Positions 11,008 to 20,083 of a stretch of DNA of 64,000 bases are shown here, piece by piece. The DNA is taken from contig NZ_PHKV01000002.1 in the NCBI RefSeq assembly GCF_002846205.1, positions 558,001-622,000 of the forward strand, written 5' to 3'. Made by a program: the position numbers and the translations under genes. The DNA comes from Xanthomonas prunicola. GTDB lineage: Bacteria; Pseudomonadota; Gammaproteobacteria; Xanthomonadales; Xanthomonadaceae. The notes under the pieces are model-generated. The model searched no databases. It saw nothing but the letters and a program-made list of their open reading frames with translations, and had not been told where the DNA came from. The stretch's first letter is position 1. Each line of letters begins with the position of its first letter.

Positions 11008-11493
11008 ATGGATCTCCGCAAAATCAAGAAACTGATCGACCTGCTTGAAGAATCCAATCTCGCCGAAATCGAGATCAAGGAAGGCGAAGAAAGCGTGCGC
11101 CTGGCGCGCGTGCCCAAGGGCACGGCGATGATGAGCGCTCCGGTGCAACAGTACGCGCCGGCCCCCGCCACGCAGGCGCCGGCTGCGGCCACCATGCCGA
11201 TGCAGTCGCCGACCGAAGCGTCCACCGGCGGCGCCAAGCAGGCGGCCGCATTGCCGGAAGGCCACGTGCTGCGCGCGCCGATGGTCGGCACGTTCTACAC
11301 CTCGCCCTCGCCCGACAAACCGGCCTTCGTCACGGTGGGCCAGCAGGTCAAGGTCGGCGACACCCTGGCGATCATCGAAGCGATGAAGATGTTCAACCCC
11401 ATCGAAGCCGACGCTGCCGGCACCATCGTCGCCATCCTCGGCGAAACCGGCCAGCCGGTGGAATTCGATCAGCCGCTGTTTGTGATTGGCTGA
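11008..11493 (+). CDS. accB: Biotin carboxyl carrier protein AccB of acetyl-CoA carboxylase
   Basis: 161 residues starting [16 protein letters not shown]. It carries biotin between the biotin carboxylase and carboxyltransferase subunits in the first step of fatty acid synthesis. An N-terminal helical region (1-45) is followed by a Pro/Ala-rich flexible linker (about 50-80) and a C-terminal biotinyl domain (about 85-161). [12 protein letters not shown] contains the biotinylated Lys127, and the thumb region is present. In other bacteria accC follows within tens of bases; here a 443-bp heptad-repeat cassette separates them. Confidence 0.98.
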   Translation: MDLRKIKKLIDLLEESNLAEIEIKEGEESVRLARVPKGTAMMSAPVQQYAPAPATQAPAAATMPMQSPTEASTGGAKQAAALPEGHVLRAPMVGTFYTSPSPDKPAFVTVGQQVKVGDTLAIIEAMKMFNPIEADAAGTIVAILGETGQPVEFDQPLFVIG

Positions 11494-11498
11494 GCGGC

Positions 11499-11941
11499 GG
11501 GGATCGGGAGTGGAGAATCGGGAATCGGCAAAGCGGCCTCATGAACGCCTGGAGGCCTGGCGCGATTCTATGGAGCTTGTGGAAATGATCTACCGGTTCA
11601 CCGAGGTTTTTCCCGAGCAGGAACGCTACGGCCTGACGGCGCAACTGCGCCGTGCGGCCGTCAGCGTCCCGTCGAATAGCGCCGAGGGTGCGGCGCGGCG
11701 CTCAACTCCCGATGACGCGCGGTTTCTTTCGATTGCGCGCGGCCCGCTCTCCGAACTGGATACGCAGGTCAAGATCGCCGTACGACTTGGCTATAGCAAC
11801 ACCGAAGACGAAGACATCGTCAGCCAGCAGGTCGACCAGGTCTTCGCCAAGCTCACCGCATTGATGCATGCCTTACGCAGACGTGGAGCCGCACCATGAC
11901 GCCCGCTTCTCCCCATTCCCCATTCTCGACTCCCTATTCCC
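11499..11941. mobile_element. Putative small cassette: four-helix-bundle gene bounded by ~30-bp heptad inverted repeats
   Basis: The left repeat (11499-11528) parses as GGGGATC, GGGAGTG, GAGAATC, GGGAATC, GG. The right repeat (11911-11941) is the inverse of a matching array; about 25 of 30 positions agree once oriented. Between them is a single small gene. The cassette starts 5 bases after the accB stop codon and ends on the base before the accC ATG, so it fills the accB-accC junction exactly. No transposase is encoded. The same repeats occur in reduced form between groES and groEL and after fis. Mobility is an inference from the structure. Confidence 0.6.
11510..11899 (+). CDS. Four-helix-bundle protein (S23/23S rRNA intervening-sequence protein family)
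   Basis: 129 residues from GTG 11510, or a few codons longer from a TTG at 11486. The core HERLEAWRDSMELVEMIYR, then RAAVSVPSNSAEGAAR and a C-terminal helix ending near LTALMHALRR, is typical of the family first found as genes inside 23S rRNA intervening sequences. Related proteins (bAvd-like) assist diversity-generating retroelements, but no reverse transcriptase is present here. The N-terminal residues are translated from the flanking heptad repeat, so the true start is uncertain. Function is unknown. The gene is placed between accB and accC inside inverted repeats, which suggests it came in as a unit. Confidence 0.85.
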   Translation: MENRESAKRPHERLEAWRDSMELVEMIYRFTEVFPEQERYGLTAQLRRAAVSVPSNSAEGAARRSTPDDARFLSIARGPLSELDTQVKIAVRLGYSNTEDEDIVSQQVDQVFAKLTALMHALRRRGAAP

Positions 11942-13309
11942 ATGCTCGATAAAGTCGTCATCGCCAACCGAGGTGAAATCGCGCTGCGCATCCTGCGCGC
12001 GTGCCACACGCTCGGCATCCGCACGGTCGCGGTGCATTCCACGGTCGACCGTAACCTCAAGCACGTGGCCATGGCCGATGAGTCGGTCTGTATCGGCCCA
12101 GCGGCCTCCAGCGATAGTTACCTCAACATCCCGGCGTTGATCGCCGCAGCCGAGGTCACCGATGCGCAGGCCATCCACCCGGGCTACGGCTTCCTGTCGG
12201 AAAACGCCGATTTTGCCGAGCGCGTGGAGCAATCCGGCTTCATCTTCATCGGCCCCAAGGCCGACACCATCCGCCTGATGGGCGACAAGGTCGAAGCGAT
12301 TCGCGCGATGAAGGCCGCCGGCGTGCCGTGCGTGCCCGGCTCGGGCGGCCCGCTGGGCGATGACATCGTCGCCAACACCAAGATCGCCCGCGAGATCGGC
12401 TACCCGGTGATCATCAAGGCCGCCGGCGGCGGCGGCGGACGCGGCATGCGCGTGGTGCATTCGGAAGCGGCATTGAAGGCTGCGATCGAAACCACCAAGT
12501 CCGAAGCCAAGGCCGCTTTCAGCAACGATCAGGTCTACATGGAGAAGTTCCTGGAAAATCCGCGCCACGTGGAAATCCAGGTCCTTGCCGACGGCCAGGG
12601 CAGTGCGATCCATCTGGGCGAACGCGATTGTTCGATGCAGCGTCGCCATCAGAAAGTGGTGGAAGAAGCGCCGGCACCGGGCATTACCGAAGAGCTGCGC
12701 AACCAGATCGGCAAGGTCTGCGTGGATGCCTGCATCCGCATCGGCTACCGCGGTGCCGGCACCTTCGAATTCCTGTTCGAGAACGGGAGTTTCTACTTCA
12801 TCGAAATGAACACGCGCATCCAGGTGGAGCACCCGGTGACCGAGCGCATCACCGGTATCGACCTGGTGTGCGAACAGCTGCGCATCGCAGCCGGCCACAA
12901 GCTCAGCATCAAGCAAAGCGACATCGTGCTGCGCGGGCATGCGATCGAATGCCGCATCAACGCCGAGGACCCGGAAACCTTCATGCCCAATCCCGGCTTG
13001 ATCACTGCCTTCCATCCGCCGGGCGGCCCGGGCGTGCGTGTGGATACGCACATCTACGCCGGCTACAAGGTGCCGCCGAACTACGACTCGATGATCGGCA
13101 AGCTGATCGTGCATGGGCCGGATCGCGAAACCGCAATCGCGCGCATGCGCGTGGCGCTGAGCGAAATGGTGGTGGACGGCATCAAGACCAACATCCCGCT
13201 GCAGCAGCGCATCATGCGCGACAAGGGCTTCCAGGCCGGTGGGCAAAACATCCACTATCTGGAAAAGCGCCTGGCCGAGCGCAAGAACAAGTCGATTGCG
13301 TTGACCTGA
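11942..13309 (+). CDS. accC: Biotin carboxylase AccC of acetyl-CoA carboxylase
   Basis: 455 residues starting [20 protein letters not shown]. An ATP-grasp enzyme that carboxylates biotin on AccB using bicarbonate and ATP. The N-terminal nucleotide-fold domain (1-115), the Gly-rich ATP loop [12 protein letters not shown] (about residues 159-170), the conserved [15 protein letters not shown] and the catalytic [14 protein letters not shown] are intact. The ATG directly abuts the right repeat of the cassette, and the 20 bases before it are C-rich with no Shine-Dalgarno sequence, unusual for an essential gene. A strong terminator follows at 13336-13361. Confidence 0.99.
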   Translation: MLDKVVIANRGEIALRILRACHTLGIRTVAVHSTVDRNLKHVAMADESVCIGPAASSDSYLNIPALIAAAEVTDAQAIHPGYGFLSENADFAERVEQSGFIFIGPKADTIRLMGDKVEAIRAMKAAGVPCVPGSGGPLGDDIVANTKIAREIGYPVIIKAAGGGGGRGMRVVHSEAALKAAIETTKSEAKAAFSNDQVYMEKFLENPRHVEIQVLADGQGSAIHLGERDCSMQRRHQKVVEEAPAPGITEELRNQIGKVCVDACIRIGYRGAGTFEFLFENGSFYFIEMNTRIQVEHPVTERITGIDLVCEQLRIAAGHKLSIKQSDIVLRGHAIECRINAEDPETFMPNPGLITAFHPPGGPGVRVDTHIYAGYKVPPNYDSMIGKLIVHGPDRETAIARMRVALSEMVVDGIKTNIPLQQRIMRDKGFQAGGQNIHYLEKRLAERKNKSIALT

Positions 13310-13335
13310 TCGCGCTTGCCATTGCACCAACGCAG

Positions 13336-13361
13336 AAAAAGCCCGGGAAACCGGGCTTTTT
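13336..13361. terminator. Bidirectional intrinsic terminator after accC
   Basis: AAAAAGCCCGG, GAAA loop, CCGGGCTTTTT: an 11-bp stem with a stable tetraloop and T-runs on both strands. It separates accC from the convergent genes at 13448-14739. Confidence 0.93.
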
Positions 13362-13447
13362 CGTTATGTTGCGGTGCTCGGCTCGGGTGGCAAGCAAACG
13401 CAGATACAGCGCCGACAGTCGTGTCGGCGCGGAACCGACTGCACCAC

Positions 13448-13813
13448 TCACCGCCGCGGCGCAGGCGCCTGCTGGCTGCCCGGCACCGGCACGATGCCGC
13501 TGGCCGACGACGGGTCGACCACCGTCATGGTTTCGGTGGAGCCATCCGGCCACACCACCTGGAAGGTCGAGCCGGCAGGCAAGGTGGAAAACGGCATGGC
13601 GCTGCTGGCGCGGTACACCGCAGCGACCTGGCTTGCGCCATGTCGTCGCTGCTGCTCGTCGGCGGTGACGCTGGTGGACTTCACCGACAGCGGTTGGTAG
13701 CGGTGATCGGCAGTATCGATCATGACGATGCTCACTGCCGCCGCCGAATACGCCACGAACAGCGCAACCCATAGCCAGAACTTGGCGCCATGCACCAATC
13801 GACGGTAATTCAT
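13448..13813 (-). CDS. Membrane-anchored protein of unknown function
   Basis: 121 residues. One N-terminal membrane helix (about residues 11-31, FWLWVALFVAYSAAAVSIVM) is followed by a soluble, probably periplasmic part containing VVWPDGSTETMTVVDPSS and a Pro/Ala-rich end. I do not recognise the family. Its start codon overlaps the stop of the upstream minus-strand gene by ATGA, so the two are translationally coupled and probably work together. Confidence 0.72.
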   Translation of the reverse strand: MNYRRLVHGAKFWLWVALFVAYSAAAVSIVMIDTADHRYQPLSVKSTSVTADEQQRRHGASQVAAVYRASSAMPFSTLPAGSTFQVVWPDGSTETMTVVDPSSASGIVPVPGSQQAPAPRR

Positions 13814-14739
13814 GACTGCGCTCCCGGATCGGAGACCAATGTATCGACCATCTCATCCACCCTGTCTGCTCCTTGCCGCGGCACCGCGGCATCGAATACG
13901 AACGACACAAAATCCTGTGCGCTATCGCGCGAGCAAATGCCCGCGTTGGCGCAATAACTGGTGACCAAGGTGCTGTCGGCGCTGCAATCCAGCCCCAGCC
14001 GGCATGCGGCCACTTGCCAAGCCAGCTCGGCGAATTGATCGCCGGCCACGTAGCCTTGCAGGCTATCGTCGCCGCTGGCGCGCGCGCCCATCGCCGGGGC
14101 CAGGGCCAGATAGGCCTCGGGATCGCGCGAGGCCAGCACACGTTGCACCAGCGTGCGCTTGTAGCCGGGCGATGCGTGCAACGGTTCGCCTAGCGCCAGC
14201 ATGGCGGCCTCGGCGGCCAGGCTGCCGGCGCGCGCCGCGGCCTGGCGTTGCTGCGCGACCACGCGCGGGCTCAGCCCGTCGGTGGGAGCAAAGCCGGCGC
14301 AGCGCTGCGCCACGCGCTCGCGCGCAGCATGCATCGCCACGACACCTGGGGTGTGTTGCGCGGCGATCCATGCACTATCGGCGGCATAGCCGGACGGGCT
14401 GGCTGCATAGGGCGCGCAGTAATCGTAGACACGGCTCAACCGCCATCCGGCCTGTGCATCGCCGGCGCGCACCTGCTGCTGCAATTGCTGCGCGTAGCGA
14501 TACAAATCCGGTTGCGCTTCCACCGCATCGCGGTACGACAGCCGTAGCGCCGTACCGTGCTCTTTCACCGCGCGCGGCTGCGGTGCGGTGGCGCCGACCT
14601 GCGTCACGTGCGCGGCAACCGGCGCCGCCCGGCCAGCAGCATGCTCGGCAGGGTGTGCGCGCACATGCCACCACGCGGCCGCCGCAAGCGCAGCGGGAGC
14701 GAGCAGCAGCCAGAGATGGCGGGCACGAGCAAGCGGCAT
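13810..14739 (-). CDS. Membrane-anchored protein of unknown function, possible Sel1-like helices
   Basis: 309 residues from ATG 14739 (MPLARARHLWLLLAPAALAA), chosen because it puts the only membrane helix at the N-terminus. The rest is Ala-rich, helical and presumably periplasmic, with two Cys pairs (YDYCAPY and the C-terminal CANAGICS segment) that could form disulfides. Passages such as AGDAQAGWRLSRVYDYC resemble helical repeat proteins of the TPR/Sel1 type, but I cannot assign a family. It overlaps the next gene by 4 bp. Both lie convergent to accC. Confidence 0.75.
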   Translation of the reverse strand: MPLARARHLWLLLAPAALAAAAWWHVRAHPAEHAAGRAAPVAAHVTQVGATAPQPRAVKEHGTALRLSYRDAVEAQPDLYRYAQQLQQQVRAGDAQAGWRLSRVYDYCAPYAASPSGYAADSAWIAAQHTPGVVAMHAARERVAQRCAGFAPTDGLSPRVVAQQRQAAARAGSLAAEAAMLALGEPLHASPGYKRTLVQRVLASRDPEAYLALAPAMGARASGDDSLQGYVAGDQFAELAWQVAACRLGLDCSADSTLVTSYCANAGICSRDSAQDFVSFVFDAAVPRQGADRVDEMVDTLVSDPGAQS

Positions 14740-15745
14740 GAAGAGCGACGACCCTGCTGCGGAAACACCCGCAGCGATGGCGCGGAGTCTAGCACCCGCC
14801 CACACCCACAGCCGCCGCCAAGCGGACGCTGCCAGCGCAGGTTATGGAAGAAAGGGCCAGACATGTAGATGAGCCGCGCAGAATGCAGGTGAGTGGCGCG
14901 CTGCAACGATTTGGTTGCGCTGTGGGCTGCGCCGCTGGTGGCGCTGGTCTTGATTGGTCGGTCGGTTGCTTGATGGCGTAGAGCAGCTAACACACCGACT
15001 GCGCTCACCGTCAGGCAGGCGCGGCCGGTGCTCGGAATCGTGCATGTACCACCCGTACATTGCGGTTCCGAGCGCGCCGTCCACGCCCACCTGACGACTG
15101 CTCGCGACATTTTGGTAGCCGCTCTTGTGGTTGGATGCGCTGGTGGATCGGTTGCGCGTTGTCGGGTTGACCTTCGCGGGTTCGGCATCCGGCGGCAGCA
15201 CATTCCGAAGCGATGTCTGGTGGGCCGAGTCCGCCGTTTGGCGACATCACGTGCCCGACGTTGCGTTGCGGGATTGCAGCGCAGTCGCGGTGTGGGCGAG
15301 AGCATCGGACCGCATGCATCGAGCCAGCACAGCTGGCTGCGATGCAGCTGCCTACCGAGGCGTTTGCGCGCATTCGCGAAAGGTGCAGCTGCCCTGCTTC
15401 ACCACTGAAGGCAAGCAAGCCCTCGTTCGATTGCGCAGCAGCTCACCGGCTTCAATCTCAGGCGCGGCAGCATTGCACCCACCGTTATCCGCAGGGCATG
15501 CACTTCAACGGCATTGTGCGTCGTAGGCAGAGCGTCACAACGGGCAATCATCCAATCGCCAGCAACGCGCAAGCTGCCGAGCAGCGAATCGCTCTTCATC
15601 AGGAAAAGTCGTGCCGTCCGCCGCACGCATGGATGACGAACCCGCCGGAGCCGATGGCGCCAGCGACCACGGTGACCCGCACAGCGGCAGGCATGCCGGC
15701 ACGAATGGTCTACGATGCGTGCTTTCGAATTGCCCGACCGACACG
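14740..15745. other. Kilobase gap without a convincing gene
   Basis: Several short open frames exist on the minus strand (for example 14842-15201, rich in Ser, Arg, His and Asn), but they lack an RBS and have no recognisable motif, so I do not call them. Base composition is slightly less GC-rich than the neighbours. It may be a decayed insertion. No tRNA or terminator was seen. Confidence 0.45.
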
Positions 15746-16678
15746 ATGCCGTTTCTTGAACTGACCCTTTCCTGCTCCGAGGTCACCCTGCCCCGTTTCC
15801 AGAATGCACTGGACGACGTCGGCGCACTGGCGGTGACCATGCTCGATGCCGATGCCGATACCAGCAACGAGCGCGCGCTGCTCGAACCCGGCGTGGGCGA
15901 AATGCCGCTGTGGGACCGACTGACCATGACCGCGCTGTTCGATGGCGCCAGCGATGCATTGGTGGTGCTGGCGGCACTGGAAGCCTTCGATCCGGGCCTG
16001 GACTGGAGCCAGGTGGGATTTCGCATGGTCGAAGACAGCGACTGGATCCGCGCCTGGATAGACCTGTTCAAACCGATGCAGTTCGGCGCGCGCACCTTTA
16101 TCGTGCCGTGGAATCAAGATCTGCCTGAGGCTGCCAACGCCCCGGACGCTGCCGTGGTGCGGCTGGATCCGGGTCTGGCCTATGGGTCGGGCACGCATCA
16201 GACCACGGCGCTGTGCCTGCGCTGGCTGGACAGCCTGGCCGTCAGCGGTGAGCTGCAAGGCCGCAGCGTGCTCGATTTCGGCTGTGGTTCGGGTATTCTT
16301 GCGATCGCCGCGCTTAAGCTGGGCGCCATCCGCGCGGTCGGCGTGGACTACGACCCGCAGGCGCTGTTGGCCACCGCCGACAACGCGCAACGTAACCATC
16401 TGGAAGCGCAGTTGGCGGTATACATGCCGCAGGACGAACCGGTGCAGACCTACCAGGTGGTGGTGGCCAACATCCTGGCATCGGCACTGGACACCCTGGC
16501 CGATACCCTGGCCGCGCGCGTGGTCCCTGGCGGACGGATTGCGCTGTCGGGCATCTTGCACGGCCAGGAAGACGAATTGCTGGAACGTTACGCCCCCTGG
16601 TTCGAGCAACTGCGCTGCGAACGCGACGACGAATGGATGCGCATCGAAGGCGTGCGCCGCGCGGCATCCGGCGTGTAG
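15746..16678 (+). CDS. prmA: Ribosomal protein L11 methyltransferase PrmA
   Basis: 310 residues from ATG 15746 ([12 protein letters not shown]). It trimethylates several residues of ribosomal protein L11 using S-adenosylmethionine. The N-terminal substrate-recognition domain (about 1-60) precedes a class I methyltransferase domain with [19 protein letters not shown] (about 145-163), motif [15 protein letters not shown] and the NILA motif ([12 protein letters not shown]). The frame is open 135 bases upstream, but homology supports 15746. It is followed by a convergent gene, with a 27-bp hairpin between. Confidence 0.96.
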   Translation: MPFLELTLSCSEVTLPRFQNALDDVGALAVTMLDADADTSNERALLEPGVGEMPLWDRLTMTALFDGASDALVVLAALEAFDPGLDWSQVGFRMVEDSDWIRAWIDLFKPMQFGARTFIVPWNQDLPEAANAPDAAVVRLDPGLAYGSGTHQTTALCLRWLDSLAVSGELQGRSVLDFGCGSGILAIAALKLGAIRAVGVDYDPQALLATADNAQRNHLEAQLAVYMPQDEPVQTYQVVVANILASALDTLADTLAARVVPGGRIALSGILHGQEDELLERYAPWFEQLRCERDDEWMRIEGVRRAASGV

Positions 16679-16776
16679 CGGGCTAATAACACAGAGCGAG
16701 CAGCCGTTAGGTGGGCGCGGACGGTGCGCTCAGGCCCGCAGTGTTACGCGTGGTGCATGCCGATTCCAAGCAGCGG

Positions 16777-16835
16777 CCGCGCCAGCCAGCCGCCGCGTTA
16801 GCCTGTGTGGCTAACGCGGCGGCTGGCTGGCGCGG
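16777..16835. terminator. Very long perfect hairpin between convergent prmA and the DUF2628-like gene
   Basis: The arms 16777-16803 and 16809-16835 are perfectly complementary over 27 bp with a 5-nt loop (TGTGT). The right arm contains the last eight codons and stop of the minus-strand gene at 16811. There is no T-tract. It probably acts as a bidirectional 3'-end element. Confidence 0.7.
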
Positions 16836-17314
16836 ATCTGTGCAGTGGTCACCGCATCGGCACGACTGATCGCCCGCAGCCGGGTTACCGGCTGCCAGCC
16901 GGTGCGCTGCAGCGCCGCCGTGCGCCACTGCCCGGCCCGCCAGGCCACGCAAACCCGCAGCACCACCTCAGCCACCAGCAGCAGCGCCCAGGCCACCGGC
17001 GACCATGCCTGTGCACCGGCAAGCGCCACTGCGCCGGCGACGGCAACCATCGGCGCACTCACCGCCAGCAGCCACCAGTACCGCTCTCGCAACGCCCAGA
17101 TGCGTGGCGCCAGTGCGGCTGACCACTGCGGACCATCGGCAACGGCGGTCCACTCGGCGCCGCGCCGCCAGATCTGATACCTGGCCGCACCCCGAAAGCG
17201 ATTCGCCGCAGGGTCCACTGGCGAATGCGCAGGCCACGGCGCATGGGCCGGCGCGGTGGGTGGGCGCGCGCTGCGCGCGCGTGGGTCCGATTGCGGACCG
17301 GCAGGTTCGACCAT
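16811..17314 (-). CDS. DUF2628-like membrane protein
   Basis: 167 residues from ATG 17314, chosen because AGGAGG (17326-17321) is 6 bases upstream; another ATG at 17320 directly touches that sequence. The N-terminal 60 residues are Pro/Ala-rich. RYQIWRRG and ALAPRIWALRERYWWL lead into two membrane helices (about 95-135), then a basic tail with WRTAALQRTGWQPV. This layout resembles DUF2628 proteins, a tentative match. It is divergent from the HTH regulator gene with a palindrome between. The last codons lie inside a 27-bp hairpin. Confidence 0.75.
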   Translation of the reverse strand: MVEPAGPQSDPRARSARPPTAPAHAPWPAHSPVDPAANRFRGAARYQIWRRGAEWTAVADGPQWSAALAPRIWALRERYWWLLAVSAPMVAVAGAVALAGAQAWSPVAWALLLVAEVVLRVCVAWRAGQWRTAALQRTGWQPVTRLRAISRADAVTTAQIRASQPPR

Positions 17315-17366
17315 GAACATCCTCCTTGAGTTCGCTGTGATCTGGTCATCATTGGCTGCACGACAG

Positions 17367-17387
17367 TATCGCAAACATAGTGCGATA
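17367..17387. promoter_or_regulatory. Candidate operator in the divergent promoter of the HTH regulator
   Basis: TATCGCA (17367-17373), 7-base spacer, TGCGATA (17381-17387): a perfect dyad, 21 bp overall, between the two divergent genes and 76 bases upstream of the regulator GTG. Size and position suit an XRE-type dimer and autoregulation. Confidence 0.55.
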
Positions 17388-17463
17388 TGAAAGACATACG
17401 AACTATCTCAAAGCACTGCTAGGGCTATATCTCCCGGCCCTTCCTGCTTTCCAACGGTGCCGT

Positions 17464-17841
17464 GTGAGCAAGCTGTACGAACGAGTACGCGAAGCCCGCA
17501 GCCTCACCAAGCTGACCCAGGAAGCCCTCGCCGGCGAGCTGGGGGTCACCCGTAGTGCCGTGGCGCAGTGGGAGATGGCCGAAGGCACCGCCCCATCGGT
17601 GGAGAACCTGATCGGCCTGGCCAAGCGCAGCGGCATGGCGTTCGAATACCTGGCCACCGGCCGCGGCGACCGCGTGTTCGGCCCGCCGGTCTCGGTCATT
17701 GCCGAAGAACCAGCGCAATACCGCCGCCTGGATGACCAGCAACGCGTGCTGCTGATGCGCTTCGACACCCTGGCACCGCGCCAGCGCAGCGGCCTGCTGG
17801 ATCTGTTGCTGGCTGAGGGAAAGACACGGCGCAGGCGGTGA
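17464..17841 (+). CDS. XRE-family helix-turn-helix transcriptional regulator
   Basis: 125 residues from GTG 17464 (MSKLYERVREARSL). The frame is open to 17380, but that start would lie inside the palindrome at 17367-17387, so I prefer 17464; no clear SD precedes it. The HTH is LTQEALAGELGVTRSAVAQWE (about residues 15-35), followed by a helix typical of XRE repressors (SVENLIGLAKRSGMAFEYLATG). The C-terminal half (about 70-125) probably dimerises. Target unknown; the palindrome in the divergent promoter suggests control of itself and of the membrane protein at 16811-17314. Confidence 0.88.
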   Translation: MSKLYERVREARSLTKLTQEALAGELGVTRSAVAQWEMAEGTAPSVENLIGLAKRSGMAFEYLATGRGDRVFGPPVSVIAEEPAQYRRLDDQQRVLLMRFDTLAPRQRSGLLDLLLAEGKTRRRR

Positions 17842-18170
17842 GTCGGGATTCGAGATTCGACGCGCTGACGCGACTGACGCGACTGGCGCTGATTTTCCAA
17901 GGCGGGGTTGCACCCGTCGCGGCTCGCTGCTCTTTGGCCGAGCCGGGCGTATTCGCTTGCCTGGGACGGGTTATGCGCTGTCTTGGCGATGACATGCACG
18001 CTGCGATGCGCTCGGCGTCAGCGCTGACGCAGATGACGCCATTACCGCTGGGATCGGGTGCGAACACCTGATTGCGTGCGCCCTGCGGGTCGACCACATC
18101 GCCGTTGGCATGGGTTCGCCCTTCGACGTGCGCGTGGTTGAATAGGGGTCTTCCCGCTGCACGCCTGCCG
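17842..18170. other. Intergenic stretch with no confident gene
   Basis: Starts with a small dyad near 17843-17862 (GGGATTCGAGATTCGA) that resembles a decayed heptad repeat. The minus strand can be read through about 18020-18150 as a protein-like segment (HANGDVVDPQGARNQVFAPD), but it has no start or RBS and may be a gene relic. Confidence 0.4.
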
Positions 18171-19385
18171 ATGTCCGAGACTCCGCCACCACGCCGCCCC
18201 CTGGCCACGTTCTTGCGCGCGACGCCGGCCGCTTCGCCGCTGATTCCGACGCCCGCGGTTCCGCCCGCGGAGTCGTCGGAGCAGGTGCCACCGGCCCCGG
18301 GCTCGGCGTTGCCGGCAGCACCAGCGCCAGAGATGGACGCGTCGCCAGGGCCGCGCGTGCCATCGCCTCCCGCAGCTGTGGCGGCGTCGCCGCAGAGCGC
18401 AGCGGGCACGCCCGGTCACCAGGGCGTGCAGACGGCAGGATCGGGCGAGACGCGATTGCCCGCGGCCGACACCGCGGTCACAGCTGCCACGGGGATCGCA
18501 CCAGCAGCCGCGCCGATGGTCGAGACGCAGCGCTCAGCGCCGGCCGCCGCGGACGCGATGCCTGTAGATCACGGCGCGGCCCCAGCCGACGCCGCCACCG
18601 AGGCATCGGTTGCGGAATTCTCGGACCGACATCCGCCGCCGGCGCGGGACATCGGGAACGCAGCACAGCAACGTGCGCTACGTGCGCCAGCCACGGCTGG
18701 CACGACCGACACCCCGTCGCACGCAGATCGTCCATCCAGCCATCCCGAGCTGGCAGCCGCCGAGCGCGCCGCAAGCAGCACAGCGGCAGACGACGATGCG
18801 CAGGCCGATGCCCGCCTCGCTGCCGACGACGTCTCCACTCCGTACTTCCAGCCTCTGCCCGTTCCTTCCTTGGCCGCACCAACCTTTGCGCGGCGCGGCG
18901 TCGCCAGGCCGCGGCTGCGTGCCAGTGGGCGCCAGTGGGCGCTGTTGGCCGGGCTGGTGGCATTGCTCGGGTTGCAGATCGTCATCGCCGACCGCGCGCA
19001 CTTGGCCGCCAACCCGCGCTGGCGGCCGCTGGTCGGCGCGGCCTGCACGCTGGCGCGCTGCACATTGCCGGACTGGCGCGAGCCGGAAGCGCTGACCCTG
19101 CTCAATCGCGACGTGCGCCCGATGCCGGGCGTGGCCGGGGTGTTGCAGATCCAGGCCAGCTTCCGCAACGACGCACGTTGGGCGCAGGCCTGGCCGTGGC
19201 TGCAGCTGTCGCTGTCCGATGCCGACGGCCGGGTGATCGGCACCCGCATCTTGTCGCCACAGGACTATCTGGGCCAGTCGCCGGCTGCGCAGGACACGCT
19301 GGCGCCGGGCCAGGCGGTGCAGGTGGCATTTCGCGTGCGCGAACCTGCCGCGAGCACGGCTGCCTTCAGTTTCGATTTCCGCTGA
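18171..19385 (+). CDS. DUF3426-domain membrane protein without the usual zinc ribbon
   Basis: 404 residues from ATG 18171 (MSETPPPRRPLATFLRA). The first ~245 residues are Pro/Ala/Thr-rich and look disordered. A single membrane helix (about 248-264, ALLAGLVALLGLQIVIA) is followed by a C-terminal DUF3426 domain (ARCTLPDWREPEALTLLNRDVRPMPGV, then SFRNDARWAQAWPWLQLSL). Many DUF3426 proteins start with an MJ0042 zinc ribbon (two CxxC pairs); none is visible here or in the upstream 300 bases. Location between prmA and fis is typical for this family. Function unknown. Confidence 0.85.
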   Translation: MSETPPPRRPLATFLRATPAASPLIPTPAVPPAESSEQVPPAPGSALPAAPAPEMDASPGPRVPSPPAAVAASPQSAAGTPGHQGVQTAGSGETRLPAADTAVTAATGIAPAAAPMVETQRSAPAAADAMPVDHGAAPADAATEASVAEFSDRHPPPARDIGNAAQQRALRAPATAGTTDTPSHADRPSSHPELAAAERAASSTAADDDAQADARLAADDVSTPYFQPLPVPSLAAPTFARRGVARPRLRASGRQWALLAGLVALLGLQIVIADRAHLAANPRWRPLVGAACTLARCTLPDWREPEALTLLNRDVRPMPGVAGVLQIQASFRNDARWAQAWPWLQLSLSDADGRVIGTRILSPQDYLGQSPAAQDTLAPGQAVQVAFRVREPAASTAAFSFDFR

Positions 19386-19763
<378 letters not shown>

Positions 19764-19767
19764 GCCC

Positions 19768-19789
19768 GGGAATCGGGATCGGGGATTGG
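19768..19789 (+). repeat. Solo heptad repeat after fis
   Basis: GGGAATC, GGGATC, GGGGATT, GG directly follows the fis stop codon. It belongs to the heptad family seen at 3736-3846 and 11499-11941, without an inverted partner nearby. The rest of 19790-20083, up to the inaX stop, has no gene or clear terminator that I can see. Confidence 0.6.
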
Positions 19790-20083
19790 TGATCGTGTTA
19801 TTGCGTGCAGGCTGGCAACGCGCTGGGCTGGCACGTTTAGCCAGGTGAAGCGGCCGATCGCCGATCCTCCTACCGTCCTGTGGAATGTTCTGCGTGCTGA
19901 TGCCCGGTAGCGCTGCACGAGGCGCTCCCGCTTGATGCCACGCCTGTCGGCAGGATCTGCGCAGCATCCTTCGTGCCCGAATCGGGTGCCCGACCTCATC
20001 TGACCTGGGCCAACCGCCGTATGTCTGGCGGTTGGCCGCAACTCTGGAACGGCAACGCCGATCGCCTGCGCAACCTGCATTGC

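Noticed and set aside
11873..13330. 485-residue minus-strand frame opposite accC
   Set aside because: Antisense shadow of accC with no motif of its own.
14842..15201. 119-residue minus-strand frame in the gap upstream of prmA
   Set aside because: Possibly a relic, but Ser/Arg/His-rich composition and no RBS or motif; not called as a gene.
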